From Cantharellus purpuraceus (Eukaryota > Basidiomycota > Agaricomycetes > Cantharellales > Hydnaceae), in the NCBI GenBank assembly GCA_025174535.1, contig JALBUN010000049.1:1054001-1118000 (forward strand): DNA of 64,000 nt. Direction: 5' to 3'. The notes below the pieces were generated by a model that saw nothing but the letters and a program-made list of their open reading frames with translations, was not told where the DNA came from and did not search any database. Made by a program: the position numbers and the translations under genes. Shown here in pieces: positions 12,229-24,201 of this stretch. Numbering within the stretch: position 1 is the first letter of the stretch; every line of letters begins with the position of its first letter.

Positions 12229-13290
12229 GGTTATGGGCCCTGTTGCCTAAGCCATAAGTCACTATCGAAGCCATGTCTAATTCAACAACTACTCCGCCCA
12301 CCGACAAGCCATCAAACTGCCTCTATGACATTCCTTATCTAGACAATGATGGTTCTAATTACCAAGCATGGAAATACGGAAATACTGTGTACAAACCGTT
12401 CTTGAACTACGAGGTTTGTGGAAGGCTATTGAAGGCACTGAAGCAGACAGTGAGCGGATCCGAGATGCATGTGCACAAATCATCCTGACTCTGAAGGATG
12501 AGCCATTGAACGGCATCATTGGAGTCACCTCAGCTAAGGAAGTTTGGGACAAACTCAGCGCACGATATGAAGGGAAGGGCAGAAAGTTGCCTACCTTATT
12601 GGCAAACTGTTCCATGGTAGCCTAGTGGACACAGAGCCCCTCGAACCACAGATCAACAAGATGCATTGTACTGCTCAGACCCTTGCCACACTCAAGAATG
12701 AAGTCAAAGACAACCATGTTGCCATTGCCATCATCCTCTCCTTACCGGCTTCTTACTCCACTCTGCAGACAATCCTCATGTCACAGGTAACAGGATTCAG
12801 GTAGCAACTTGTTCGATTAGATGTGGTTCACAAGTGAATTTGCAAGGGTAGTACATGGAGTGAGCACAAAAGCAGCATATGGTTGAGTCTTAAAGCTCTT
12901 GGAAAACTTCTTACTGATTACTAATGCTATTATGTAATGCCACAGCCCACCGGTGGGAAGACCAACTTGATAGTACAGCTAGACGGCGGTTGCGTTCGTA
13001 TCCTCTATGGAAGGTGTGCTCGACTTCAGTTTCTGTCAACAGGACACACAATCTACAGAAGACATTATGGCAAAGATATATGCTGAAGAAGCTAGGAGAT
13101 GGGAGACAGCTGCACAAGCTGCATTCATGGCAAGATTCCACTCTGGGGACAAGCCCAAAAAGGGTGCACCTAAAGAGAAGAAGAAGCCATGCAAGAGGAA
13201 ATGTGAAACATGTGGAAAACACCATAATGGTGAGTGTAGGAAAGGGAAGGAGGGCACAAAAGAAGACAAGGCTGAAAAGGGCAAGGTGTG
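12229..13290 (+). mobile_element. Ty1/copia gag region, degenerate
   Basis: The gag frame starts at the ATG at 12273 (MSNSTTTPPTDKPSNCLYDI, then DGSNYQAWKY). It is continued in another frame by LELRGLWKAIEG, LNGIIGVTSAKEVWDKLSAR and YEGKGRKL, the core of the copia gag/UBN2 family. Frameshifts and stops break it (for example after SMVA at 12623). A CCHC-like zinc knuckle, CETCGKHHNGEC, lies at about 13203-13238 after a Lys-rich run. In copia elements this region encodes the capsid and nucleocapsid. It is broken and presumably cannot act on its own. Confidence 0.8.
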
Positions 13291-13734
13291 AGGGCTACGC
13301 TGAATGACAAGGCCACAACAACAAGATACTCAATAAGTGAGAGCTGATAAGAGATAATGCCAGCTGGTACAGTGGATATCCTCAGTCTATACACTTGTCA
13401 CTGATAAATACATGGGACTCACCTGGTACAGTGGATATCCTCAGAGATCAAGCTGAGGAAACTGTGCTGCACCAGGCAAGGTCTTTATACTAGATGATGC
13501 AAGGAATAGGGGAACCAAGATAGGGGAACAATAGGGGAGAGATAGGAGAGCACACCCTGACAGGCTGTGCTGATAGGGGCGATAAGAAAGGTACTAAAAA
13601 TAGAAACTGAGTCATATGAACCCTGACACAAGGGTGGTGCCATTGCGAAGGTTGCATGGATTGAACCAGATGAACCTAAGCAAATTCAGCTCTTCATAGC
13701 AGACAAACTTGCAGCATGATAGCATATGACTCAC
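13291..13734. repeat. Non-coding insertion between copia gag and protease, with a 22-bp direct repeat
   Basis: Separates the zinc knuckle from the protease start. It has stops in all frames and contains CTGGTACAGTGGATATCCTC followed by AG twice, at about 13363-13384 and 13423-13444. It also contains A/G-rich repeats of the type ATAGGGGA between 13505 and 13580. From about 13625 a decayed copia reading resumes (AWIEPDEPKQIQLFIADKLA). I infer a small secondary insertion or local duplication within the element. Confidence 0.5.
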
Positions 13735-13740
13735 AAATAG

Positions 13741-14664
13741 ATCATAGACTCAGGCACATCTGCAGCCATGGGCCCTCATCATGGCTGGTTCTCCACTTAC
13801 TGGAAACTCAAACCTCCACAGAAAGTTTGGCTTGGTGATGACTGCTGCATTCTAGCCATGGGTGAGGGCCACCTTAGGGAAAAGGTGGTTCCCATACAAC
13901 AATATCTCCAAGTCTATTGTAACTATCAACAAGACAACTGGGCTGACCTACTTCCGATCACAGAGTTTGCCTACAACAACACTCTGAACACAACTACTGG
14001 CGTCTCTCCATTCTTTGCTAATAAAGGCTATCATCCAAACATCTCCGTCCACCCTGAGAAGGAACTTGCCTCCACCAAAGCCTGCCAATTTGTAACCAAC
14101 CTCGATCAACTACACCAACATCTCCAAGAAACCATCTCCGATACTCAGAAACAATACCAAGACTCCGCAGACCAATGCTGCATTCCGGCTCCAGACCTGC
14201 AAATCGGAGACAAAGTATTTGTTAAGGCTGAACATTTCTGGACCACCCGTCCATTGAAGAAACTCTCCAAGAAATACTTAGGTCCTTATGAGGTCATTGC
14301 TCACACAGGCAGCAGGTCCTTCACCCTCCACCTCCCTGACCACTTCCAAGCAGTTCATCCGGTCTTTCATATATCAATGCTTGAACCTGCTACTACAAAC
14401 GAGATCTCCGGTCGCATGCAACCTCCACCTCCCCTGATCATCATCGAAGGAGATAATGAATATGAGATATCTGAGATCCTGGACTCAAAGATCAATCGTC
14501 ATTACAAGTGCAAGCTCCAGTACCTAGCCAAATGGACTGGATACAAAGGCACCAACGAAGAGTCCTCATGGATCTCCACATCCAAACTTGATCATGCATC
14601 CGAATCCGTCTCCGACTTTCACTCCGCTTATCCAGACAAACCTGGCCCTCTTATGAATCTCTAA
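13741..14664 (+). mobile_element. Chimeric retroelement ORF: copia protease start fused to gypsy integrase tail plus chromodomain
   Basis: One open frame runs from IIDSGTSAAMGPHHGWFSTY (copia aspartic protease, DSG active site) through LKPPQKVWLGDDCC to MGEGHL at about 13875. It then changes without loss of frame into QYLQVYCNYQQDNWADLLP and FAYNNTLNTTTGVSPFFANK, the C-terminal part of a Ty3/gypsy integrase. Next come the integrase barrel (GPYEVIAHTGSRSFTLHLPD, VFHISMLEP) and a chromodomain (YEISEILDSKINRHYKCKLQ, YLAKWTGYKG, SSWISTSKL). Reverse transcriptase, RNase H and the integrase catalytic core of both elements are missing. Chromodomains of this kind direct integration to heterochromatin. 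I infer a deletion or recombination that joined a copia and a gypsy element. Confidence 0.8.
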
Positions 14665-15300
14665 GTTCAATTACTAATGCTAATTCTATTATTTCGCATC
14701 ATCATCATTTTATTACAAGTCACAAAAGGAATTACAAGTCTACCCCAAACTCTGAAGGAACCTCGCTCTGCCCTATTTTTCTCCACTCTAAAATATTAAA
14801 TCAAAATCATTTTCATTTATTTGTTATACATTGCATTTCCTTTTTCCCTCCCCCTTGTCTACCTCAGGCTCCATCTCCAACTCATCATCACTCTCTACAT
14901 CCAACACCCAATCTTTCTCATCCCCCATATCTGAATCTTCATCCAAGGGGGCCATGAACTTCCGCAGCTGATGCAACTCAGCAGTCCGCCGACCCTCGAG
15001 AACCTCCTTCCATTTCATCGTCTTCACCAAGTCCACTAACAACCCCTCTGTCTGCTGGAGGTGCTCCGACTGCAGGTTAACCAGCTGGATAAGTGTTTTG
15101 GAACCCGCAAAATTATGGTGTTAGGGCAAACTCTAAATCACCACAATTCCATGAATGAACAGCTGAGAAGAATATCAAATCCTACTGCAACACAACTCCA
15201 GAAACGATTTAACATTTGTACTTTGGTTACAATCCGTTGTAATGGTCAATGCAGACGATACGCAGGAAGGTAATACATTTCTTAGCAGTAGGGAATGAAT
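14665..15300. mobile_element. 3' flank of the gypsy fragment with an antisense acidic ORF
   Basis: AT-rich sequence after the chromodomain stop. On the minus strand at 14824-15042 a 72-codon frame encodes an acidic peptide (DEDSDMGDEKDWVLDVESDD). I infer that it is tied to the retroelement's 3' untranslated part rather than being a host gene. A candidate LTR start, TGTTAGGGC, occurs at about 15118, but no matching 3' border was found. Confidence 0.4.
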
Positions 15301-15925
15301 AAGACTTCCAGAGTCTAGAGTTCACGGACGCTTAGGGGTCCAGATATTCCAAAAAGAGGGGAATGCACTTAGAGGCTAGAGGAAGTAGGCGGATGAATCC
15401 AACCGTCCAACCAGTGACACTCTGAAGCGGGTAACAGCGATGTGTGAAGTAGTCTAGCAACTGCTTCACACAAGTTCAAGATTCTAATGCTCTGCAAAGG
15501 CAGTACACACTAGTAACTTAAACAAGAGCACTAATGGCAGGACTATCAACAGACAATCTCACCCTGTAGATTCGTAGTCATGCGAGGTAGATACTACACT
15601 CACGCCCAAAGCAGGACAATCACTACTTCGAGTGCAATCAAGTACAGTTACACAACTGTAAGCGACCCTTGAACTGGACAATCAACAGTTACTGAGATAT
15701 AGAGGATGACACTGTATGTCACTCTAGTCACACTGATGTGCAAATGATGGGGTAGAAATGGTTATTTATTTCAGAGGCAGAATGGGCTCCTTTTATATTG
15801 TATTTACAGGAGCTGACTAATACTACTGGAAACTTCTACCTATTAATAGATGGAAACTACTGGAAGCTAGTGGAATATGTGAGAAGGGGGTGGAAGTTTC
15901 CTAGCCAATGAGCTGCTTGGATTTG
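15301..15925. other. Repeat-island sequence without a gene
   Basis: No coding frame of note. AT- and repeat-rich sequence with many short words such as GGAAACT and CTACTGGAAG near 15830-15900. It is probably decayed LTR or other transposon sequence, inferred from its position between retroelement parts. Confidence 0.4.
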
Positions 15926-16070
15926 CTCTGACTCATGGCATGAGTCATGGATGGAGTCATAGTGTGACTCAGAGCAGGAGTCATAGTATGAGTAATCACA
16001 GGAGTCATGGTATGAGTCATGGAAGGAGTCATAGCATGAGTCATGGCAGGAGTCATTGCATGAGTCACCA
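15926..16070. repeat. Degenerate 12-bp tandem repeat rich in TGAGTCA
   Basis: About twelve copies of a 12-bp unit of the form ATGAGTCATGGN with variants. Exact TGA(C/G)TCA heptamers start at 15929, 15941, 15965, 16013, 16037 and 16061, all spaced by multiples of 12. GGAGTCA variants fill most of the other positions. TGAGTCA is the consensus site of Gcn4/AP-1-type bZIP factors. The plus strand also reads as a Met-Ser-His-Gly/Ser-Arg peptide repeat, a by-product of the 12-bp period. Two further TGAGTCA sites lie at 16241 and 16260. Confidence 0.8.
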
Positions 16071-16576
16071 TTACTCAAATAACTCGGTCAATACTTCGTT
16101 TCCTGGGCTGATTAGCACAGCTATGGGTAGGCACAGCTTCTATTGAACTCTCCACTGAAAATGGAGTCAGGAGGTGCAGTGGTTGCAAAGATATTGAGGA
16201 TTTACTGGCAGTGGTGACCAGATTGAGTCGGAGATTGAAATGAGTCATGTGATCGACAATGAGTCAGTTGTCCGGGTGACTCCGGCTGACTTTGAGGCTG
16301 CTGACATCTGCGAAGGTTTGTGGGTCCATGTGGGTCCCAAAACTTCGCCCAGCAGAACAATAAGTTTGTAGACTCATTTCTGCATGGAAAATTCCCGAAA
16401 AAATATGAAAAAATAGAGAATATTTGAATGGCCCTGAATCAAGAGAAAGCAGCAGATATATGCTGATATTTTAAGGCCATCAAGCGAAATTGTACAGTTT
16501 CAGGACTTTAAACAAGATCTTTTTAAGGGAAAACCAGTTCCCATACAGATTGGCAGTGACAATCGGACAGATAATT
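16071..16576. other. Repeat-island spacer
   Basis: No gene seen. It holds the two outlying TGAGTCA sites (16241 and 16260) and AT-rich sequence such as AAAAAATATGAAAAAATAG near 16395. Confidence 0.4.
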
Positions 16577-16675
16577 GGAGATGTGATGGTTTCCAAATGG
16601 AGTATAGATTTCATGTGCATGGGGATCTGAGTGGATCGGATGGGGATCTGGGCGTTAATGAATATAGTCATAACA
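16577..16675 (+). repeat. Direct repeat, copy 1 (~98 bp)
   Basis: Begins GGAGATGTGATGGTTTCC and ends AATATAGTCATAACA. It is nearly identical to 17021-17117 apart from a few substitutions and small indels. The spacing between the two starts is 444 bp. No coding content. It could be parts of two LTRs or MITE copies of one family, but clear terminal inverted repeats were not seen. Confidence 0.75.
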
Positions 16676-17020
16676 TGCATCACGTGGGTTGGAACAGACT
16701 TGGCTTCAGCTTATGTGCTGTGCCTTCACTAATACCTGTGTCTGAGATTTCAGAGATGGAGTAAGACTTACATAGTTTGGATTGGACTTAGGAGCTAGAC
16801 ATGATTTGATATTTGAACTGAAGTCCCCAGTAGTACAATGTAAATACATATTCAAAATCCAACAATAATTACTCTGGTGATGGATCTCCGAGGCTGACAG
16901 CCTTACTTGAATATGTCCAAGTCTGGCAGGGATGGATGCCTGGTTCCTATGGTGATGCTGATGCATCAGTGGAACTGGAGATGGATGGGCAGAGTCACAA
17001 TGATAATCAGATGGACTATG

Positions 17021-17117
17021 GGAGATGTATGGTTTCCAAATGGAGTATAGATTTCATATGTGCAGGGATCTGGGGGATCAGATGGGGATCTGGGCATTAA
17101 TGAATATAATCATAACA
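17021..17117 (+). repeat. Direct repeat, copy 2 (~97 bp)
   Basis: Second copy of the unit at 16577-16675. It shares the internal words TTTCCAAATGGAGTATAGAT and GGGATCTGGGC. The sequence between the copies has no gene. Confidence 0.75.
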
Positions 17118-17395
17118 GAACATGACACCAGCCTGATACACATGAATCAAGTGGAGCTTGAAGTGTGTTTAAAAGCCAATCAAGGCAGCAAGGCCTGAGT
17201 TTTAACATGGCTTGTGTATCTGCCACAGTGACCATATGTGATGGATATGTGACAAGTGTGTGATGAATCAGCCAGAAAAATAGGCATCTAGGTGGTTCAT
17301 CAGCTTTTCCAACTTGAAGTTGACATGTTATTTACTCTGTTTTTGCTGTCTCAGGAGTCATTTAGTGATTTTGATCATTTACCTGGTGCCTGATA

Positions 17396-17607
17396 TGTAA
17401 CGGCCACGTCGGAGTCACGTGTCAGTAGTTAGTCACTTCATAGAAGCCACGTGTCATCAGCGGGTTTCTAGAAGCTTCGAAGCATACTTATAAACCAGGA
17501 CCGCGAGTCCTGGTTTCCCTGCTCAATCAACACCAGTAATAGACCCTACTGTTCACTCGTTCTATTAGTCCTTCTGCTCTCATTCTGATTCCGTCAGGTC
17601 CGTTACA
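17396..17607 (+). repeat. Solo Ty3/gypsy-type LTR with 5-bp target-site duplication
   Basis: A 212-bp segment from TGTAACGG to CCGTTACA, perfect 8-bp inverted ends. It is flanked on both sides by TGATA (17391-17395 and 17608-17612), a perfect 5-bp target duplication. Inside are a TATA-like CTTATAAACC near 17490 and two CACGTG motifs. There is no internal element sequence, so this is a solo LTR left by LTR-LTR recombination. Its intact ends suggest a fairly recent event. The strand is set by the TATA motif. Confidence 0.92.
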
Positions 17608-17849
17608 TGATAGTAGCCTTCACAGAACGCATTCAATGGCCACCCAATGCAGCATCAGAGTAATTGTCACACCGAGATGAGAGATTACCTGCAGTACTGC
17701 TACAAAGCAGCATTATAGGCACGCTTCAACTGCAACCAAGACAACCAATTTATTGATCAAGCCTCAGAGCTTAGAGAGCCTCATGCCATTACGGTGAACG
17801 ACTGGCGGCAAAAAGAGGGCCCAAATGCTATTAGGTCTATGAATGTGAT

Positions 17850-18226
17850 TCATTCCAAGTACCCTTCTAGCTGCGATAGCCTAGCTCGGAGTTCTTCCGC
17901 TCGTCGCTTGCCGTACATAGGACTGCAAGCCAAGAGAAGATCTTCGAGTATTTCAAAAACTTGAGTTTCTGAATCAATGCCAGAGCGGTTCGTGTGCTCC
18001 TTTTGATGATAAGATTGTGGGTTAGAAAGACCATGCCTAATGAATGAGGGCTAACCTCGTATCCCCTGCCAGAAAGCTGTACTCGTATTTGTCGCTGTTC
18101 CAGCAAATTTACGAGCGCAAACGCGACATGGCTTGTGCAAGCCTCATTGTCAACGAGATACGAAACGATACCGTAGCGCTGTTCAGATAGAGCCCTGTCT
18201 AGTTCTGTTCTATAAAACTCGACCAT
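17850..18226 (-). CDS. Small conserved-looking protein of unknown function
   Basis: Two exons joined by an intron (donor GTTAGC after GRGYE, acceptor CAAAAG before GAGCACACG) give about 107 residues, from MVEFYRTELDRALSEQRYGI to RARLSQLEGYLE. The composition is helical and charged (DSETQVFEILEDLLLACSPM, YGKRRAEELRARL), with no signal peptide or membrane segment. I do not recognise the family. The ATG at 18226 is the first in frame; a small upstream exon is possible. It is divergent from ERV46, about 174 bp apart, so the two may share a promoter region. The clean phase-0 join supports a real gene. Confidence 0.5.
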
Positions 18227-18399
18227 GTTGTGCACTGTGTGACACGAGTATGTCGAGTGTATGTGCTGGCGCCTGTTCGGGAACTTCCCGGATGTCCGTA
18301 GCCTCCACGTATACCATTCATTTACTACTGACAGCAGTTTCGCGTCAAGTTGACTCGTCTCTCTGACTCACTTTAGGCCCAATTCTTTTGTCCTTCAAA

Positions 18400-20083
18400 A
18401 TGGCAAAGGGCGTGTTTGGTGGCTCATTCAAGGGCGTTGACGGTTTCGGAAAGGTGCATTGCCCGTTCAGTGCTAAGGGAAATGGCTTTTACTGATGTGA
18501 CAACAAAGACTGCAGACGACGTTAAGATCAAGACCCGAACCGGTGCATTTTGTGTGTATCCTTATTCCTATTTGAGATGAGGGATTAAAGCTCTAACGTG
18601 TGATGGTTCAGTGACCTTGGTGTCAGCAGCTATTATATTGTCCTTCATGACGATCGAATTCTTCGATTATCGGAGAGTCAACATGGATACATCCATAGTG
18701 GTTGATAAGTCCCGAGGGGAAAAGCTGACTGTGCACATGGGGATCACTTTCCCTCATGTGCCATGTTATCGTATGCTAGCATGCGATTTTCATTGCTGAA
18801 ACTTGCTGACAGTGCATCATAGTTCTCAGCTTGGATGTGATGGATATCTCCGGCGAACAACAACGTGATGTGACGCACAATATCATCAAGACTAGACTCA
18901 ATCCGCAGGGCGCGGCCATCGAGGATGTGAGCGCAACCCTTGGCTCTGACCTCGATAAAGCTGTTGCGGGAAGAGGGGAAGGCTATTGTGGTTCTTGCTA
19001 CGGAGGTACTGAACCCCCGAGCGGTTGCTGTAATACCTGTGAGGAAGTTCGTCAGGCATATGTCAATCGGGGCTGGAGCTTTGGCAATCCGGATGCCATT
19101 GACCAAGTACGTCAAATCTAAACATAATTCAATTTGTTGACCTGATGTCGTTTAGTGCGTTGCTGAAGGTTGGTCAGATAAGATCAAGGACCAGGCAGCC
19201 GAGGGATGTAATATCTCTGGACGCGTTCGTGTTAATAAAGTCATCGGCAACATCCACCTTTCTCCTGGACGGTCATTCCAGACCCACACCATGCAGGTAC
19301 ACGATCTTGTCCCATATCTTCGTGACACAAACGGCCAACACCACAACTTCGGACATACCATTCACAACTTTGGGTTTGAAAGCGACGACGAGTATGACGT
19401 GCGCAAAAAAGACATTGGTACCGAGATGAAGAAGCGTCTGGGTATCGATGTAGATCCTTTGACTGGTGTTGTGGCAACGGTATGTTGCTACAAAATCTGC
19501 TCTCATTCTTTAGTTCTTACTATATTGACCTGTAGACGACAAAAACACAATATATGTTCCAGTACTTCTTAAAAGTCGTCTCAACACAGTTCCGTTCTCT
19601 TAATGGCCAAATAGTATATATTTTACCTCATGTGACTTCACGCTGGTCTGACATCCTCTCAGGTCAATACCCACCAATACAGCGTTACACACTTCGAGCG
19701 AGATCTCACTGAGGGTTCGCAATCTAACACACAACAAGGTCTCCACCTCAGTCACGGCACAACTGGAGTACCAGGTATGTTCTAAGCGGTGTCGCTCATG
19801 TTCTTCATTCACACTATAGCAGGTGCCTTTTTCAACTTTGAGATATCCCCAATCCTTGTCGTGCATACCGAAGTACGGCAGTCGTTTGCACACTTCTTAA
19901 CATCGTGAGGCTTTAGATAAACGGCTTAGCAACAATTTAGACTTACTCTCACTTAGGACATGTGCGATTGTAGGCGGCGTTCTTACAATCGCGTCGATTA
20001 TCGACCAGGTTTTGTTTGCTACGGGAAGAGCGCTAAAGAAAGGAGGGGTTGTGCAGAACGGATTTGGTGGAAAACTGATGTAA
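18400..20083 (+). CDS. ERV46: Erv46/ERGIC3, COPII vesicle cargo receptor
   Basis: Component of the Erv41-Erv46 complex that cycles between ER and Golgi in COPII vesicles and retrieves ER proteins. Exon 1 encodes MAKGVFGGSFKGVDGFGK. The ERGIC N-terminal domain follows with a membrane segment near the N-terminus (TLVSAAIILSFMTIEFFDYR). The luminal COPII-coated domain includes LDVMDISGEQQRDVTHNIIK, then a Cys-rich stretch YCGSCYGG and CCNTCEEVRQAYVNRGW typical of Erv46. It continues with GCNISGRVRVNKVIGNIHLS and FEISPILVVHTEVRQSFAHF. A second membrane segment (CAIVGGVLTIASIIDQVLFA) precedes the short cytosolic tail KKGGVVQNGFGGKLM. About nine exons join in phase, for example at 18772 and 19109. 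Length and topology match the family. Confidence 0.93.
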
Positions 20084-20780
20084 TATGTAGCACACGCCGC
20101 TGTGTCATTGGGGAGACATAGTACGTCACTTCGTCGCAGTGATGGTCGGGATGAGGAAGTATTATCCACATCGGACAGCTTCCCTAGTCCACCTACCTCT
20201 AATAAGGTCCTGGCTATGTATCATCTTCACTCATCACATCTTAACGAGGTCTTACAGTGTAGAACATTCGCCAAATTTTGTATGTCCCCCATGCGACGGC
20301 GTAACTGTAAGCTTTCTTATCTCATTACAAAGGCCGGCGGCCAACGAGAGTTGACACCTGAGCTGGATGGATTTGATTCCAGTATCACTTCCACCCGTTT
20401 GTGCCCATTCTGATTCAGATTTTGGACCCGTCGAGAATGAGCGGACACCCAACCCTGCAGTGCAAAGTCACTAATGTACGAGTTCCCAGCGCCAGTTTTC
20501 GTTCGTATAGCTTCAAGTTATAATTCATGCATCTAAGGAGCCAAGGCTGCGACTACGGGGATTGTTAACGATTGTGTATCCCTTGCCTTCAAGTTGGAGG
20601 GTGGGTACCTGAAGAATCAACTGGCTTGGCGATATATTGATCATGGGTGCGAGGCTCCGTAGTACACTCGTACTGAAGTTTGGACCATATCAATTATTCC
20701 GCGTGGGATGTGTCATTCCGCTAGAATGTATCAATCGCAGGGGAACCAGAGTCGTTCAGTGTTATTTCAAACACACCTCG
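20084..20780. other. Intergenic stretch with a possible gene fragment
   Basis: Between the 3' ends of ERV46 (+) and the esterase (-). On the plus strand at about 20373-20662 two pieces can be joined: YHFHPFVPILIQILDPSRMS then, after an intron near 20475-20540, AATTGIVNDCVSLAFKLEGG. The HPFVPIL motif recalls the middle region of fungal-specific transcription factors. No Zn2Cys6 cluster is visible upstream and the frame ends at TAG at about 20660. I treat it as a possible relic only. Confidence 0.25.
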
Positions 20781-21974
20781 TCAACGAGCAAGGGTCTGCT
20801 CAGTCAAATGTAACTGGCCCTTCAGAAAGCCGAAGGCTTCATCAAATATGGTAGACCAACGTTGCTCAGCATCCGGCTGATAATCAAACGAATGTTCCAT
20901 TCCAGCGCAGACTCTCAGTGTACTAAAGACTCCATTCGATTGGAGCTGTCTGTGAAGGTTGTGAGAATCCTCTATCGGCACAGCAGTATCCTGCGACCCG
21001 TGAATAAAAAATGTTGGGGGGAAGGCTGAGATATTAAGCTGGGGGAATATTGGTTGATGAATGGACGGAATGAGTGACAACCAATCGTTCAGGTTCATGT
21101 CCTTATCGAGGTAGGCTCTAAGAGCTTCACTTATGCTAGGTTGGTGCTCTCCAGTGTAATAATCCAGGAAGTTGCCAAGTTGTAGATACAGTCGGGCCAG
21201 GAACATCCGTGGATTGCTGGGATATCCAGGAATTGAATGCTCTGAGCCATAGTATGATAGTGGCGAAGAGTGCACCGGAGGTAGTCCGACTGAATTTGGG
21301 AACAGAAAACTGGACAATGTTTTGGGATCTAGTAATTCACGTCCACGGAAAAATGGTGTGGCTTTTGGAGACAAGTAGTGATGCGTCTCGGGTTTGAGGC
21401 GTGGATAAGCTTATAGGGGGCTCATATGGTAAGAAAAACACCTACAAAAAAGTCGCCCCCCATACCATACATAGAGAGAACCGCTGTAGGTCTTGGCTTT
21501 GCATGTATTCCTGCGAGGTACGCACACAAACCACCGGCGCTGGTGCCAATGACGGCAATCCTTTCCACATCGATACGATCATCTCGACCATTAGCTACAC
21601 ATACATCGTTGATACCATTTTCTAGAAATGCAAAAAGGTGTCTGATGTCTTCTAATATCTGGTGGCCAGTAGCAGGCGGAAGAAGTTGATAATTTGCTGA
21701 AATGAACGCAAATCCTGATGCCATTGCTCTATCTATTCGGAATTGAAATAGAAAAGAAAATAACATTGGAAAAAGACAAACCATATATCCAGAAAGGGAA
21801 CCAAGACGTTTTCTCGCCAACAGTCAAACCCCCGCCGTGGAAGTACACGAGGCCAGGTAGGAGGCATTCAGAGTGTTCTTGAACCGTAGGCGGCAGGTAC
21901 AGGTCTAGTTCAACTTTGAGCTCATGCACGTCCCTGTAGGAACAGGTAAAGCCTCTTGGGAGCTTGCTGTCCAT
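20781..21974 (-). CDS. Alpha/beta-hydrolase, HSL-type esterase/lipase
   Basis: Probable carboxylesterase of the hormone-sensitive-lipase family. Exon 1 starts at MDSKLPRGFTCSYRDVHELK and contains the oxyanion-hole motif HGGG in PGLVYFHGGGLTVG. The second exon begins DRAMASGFAFISANYQLLPP and holds the nucleophile elbow GTSAGG (serine in GxSxG). The third begins THHYLSPKATPFFRGRELLD. The acid is Asp in HGSQDTAVPIED and the histidine is in GMEHSFDY, so the triad is complete. Introns sit near 21728-21786 (phase 1) and 21390-21447 (phase 0, donor GTAGGT). There is no signal peptide, so it is probably cytosolic. The substrate is not predictable. The ATG at 21974 was chosen as the first ATG in this frame. 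Confidence 0.88.
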
Positions 21975-22037
21975 TGTGATAGGCAGGTTACCGTGACACG
22001 ATTGGTCAGCAATTGATCTGCCAGAACCATGACGCAA

Positions 22038-22480
22038 CTAGCGCGAATTTTGCTCTTGTTCGATTGCGTCCAAACATTCTTGAATGTTAGGTTTATTCCG
22101 TTGCTTGTTTCGACCTGATATGTGTACCAGCGATACCCGATGCTGTATGGCGTCCTCTTGGTTAGCGCAGCAACCTTGAAAAGTCCCGCTCATCAACCAC
22201 GCATGCAGTATACCTCCAAATATAAGGTTACCTCGGATGTATACGAGGTTGTTGACCAGTGGAAGATCTTGGAGGGAGGGCAATACTGCGGCGAAGCGAG
22301 ATGTTGCATTGGCATGATGTACTGGGATCCAACTCTAAGAACACGACCGTCAGTTTCATATTTTATTTATCTTCATGGATAAATCAAATTCAGGTAAGTT
22401 TGTACGTCCATTCAATAGATTAACAAGGAGCCTCTGAAGTTCATCATCAACCATCAACGTTTCAACCCTAAGTCACTGAG
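22038..22480 (-). CDS. Possible small orphan gene upstream of the esterase
   Basis: The 3' exons are coherent: WIPVHHANATSRFAAVLPSL, then LVNNLVYIRG, an intron near 22180-22230 with donor GTAACC, then ANQEDAIQHRVSLVHISG, ending ECLDAIEQEQNSR. A likely first exon further upstream encodes MVDDELQRLLVNLLNGR. The join between first and second exon could not be made in frame with confidence. No family is recognised. It lies between the esterase and the sirtuin on the same strand. It could be a short conserved fungal gene, or C-terminal exons of something larger. Confidence 0.35.
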
Positions 22481-22594
22481 AAGTGTTAGTAATGTAAATC
22501 AACGCAAGCCTTTGTGGGTATCAAATTCAATCTAACAACGATCGATCTAAAAAATACAGGCGCTCGCAATCTGGACCAACACTGCATGCATCGT

Positions 22595-24201
<1,607 letters not shown>

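Noticed and set aside
15940..16146. Met-Ser-His repeat ORF as a protein
   Set aside because: It arises from the 12-bp period of the TGAGTCA repeat; no flanking gene structure supports translation.
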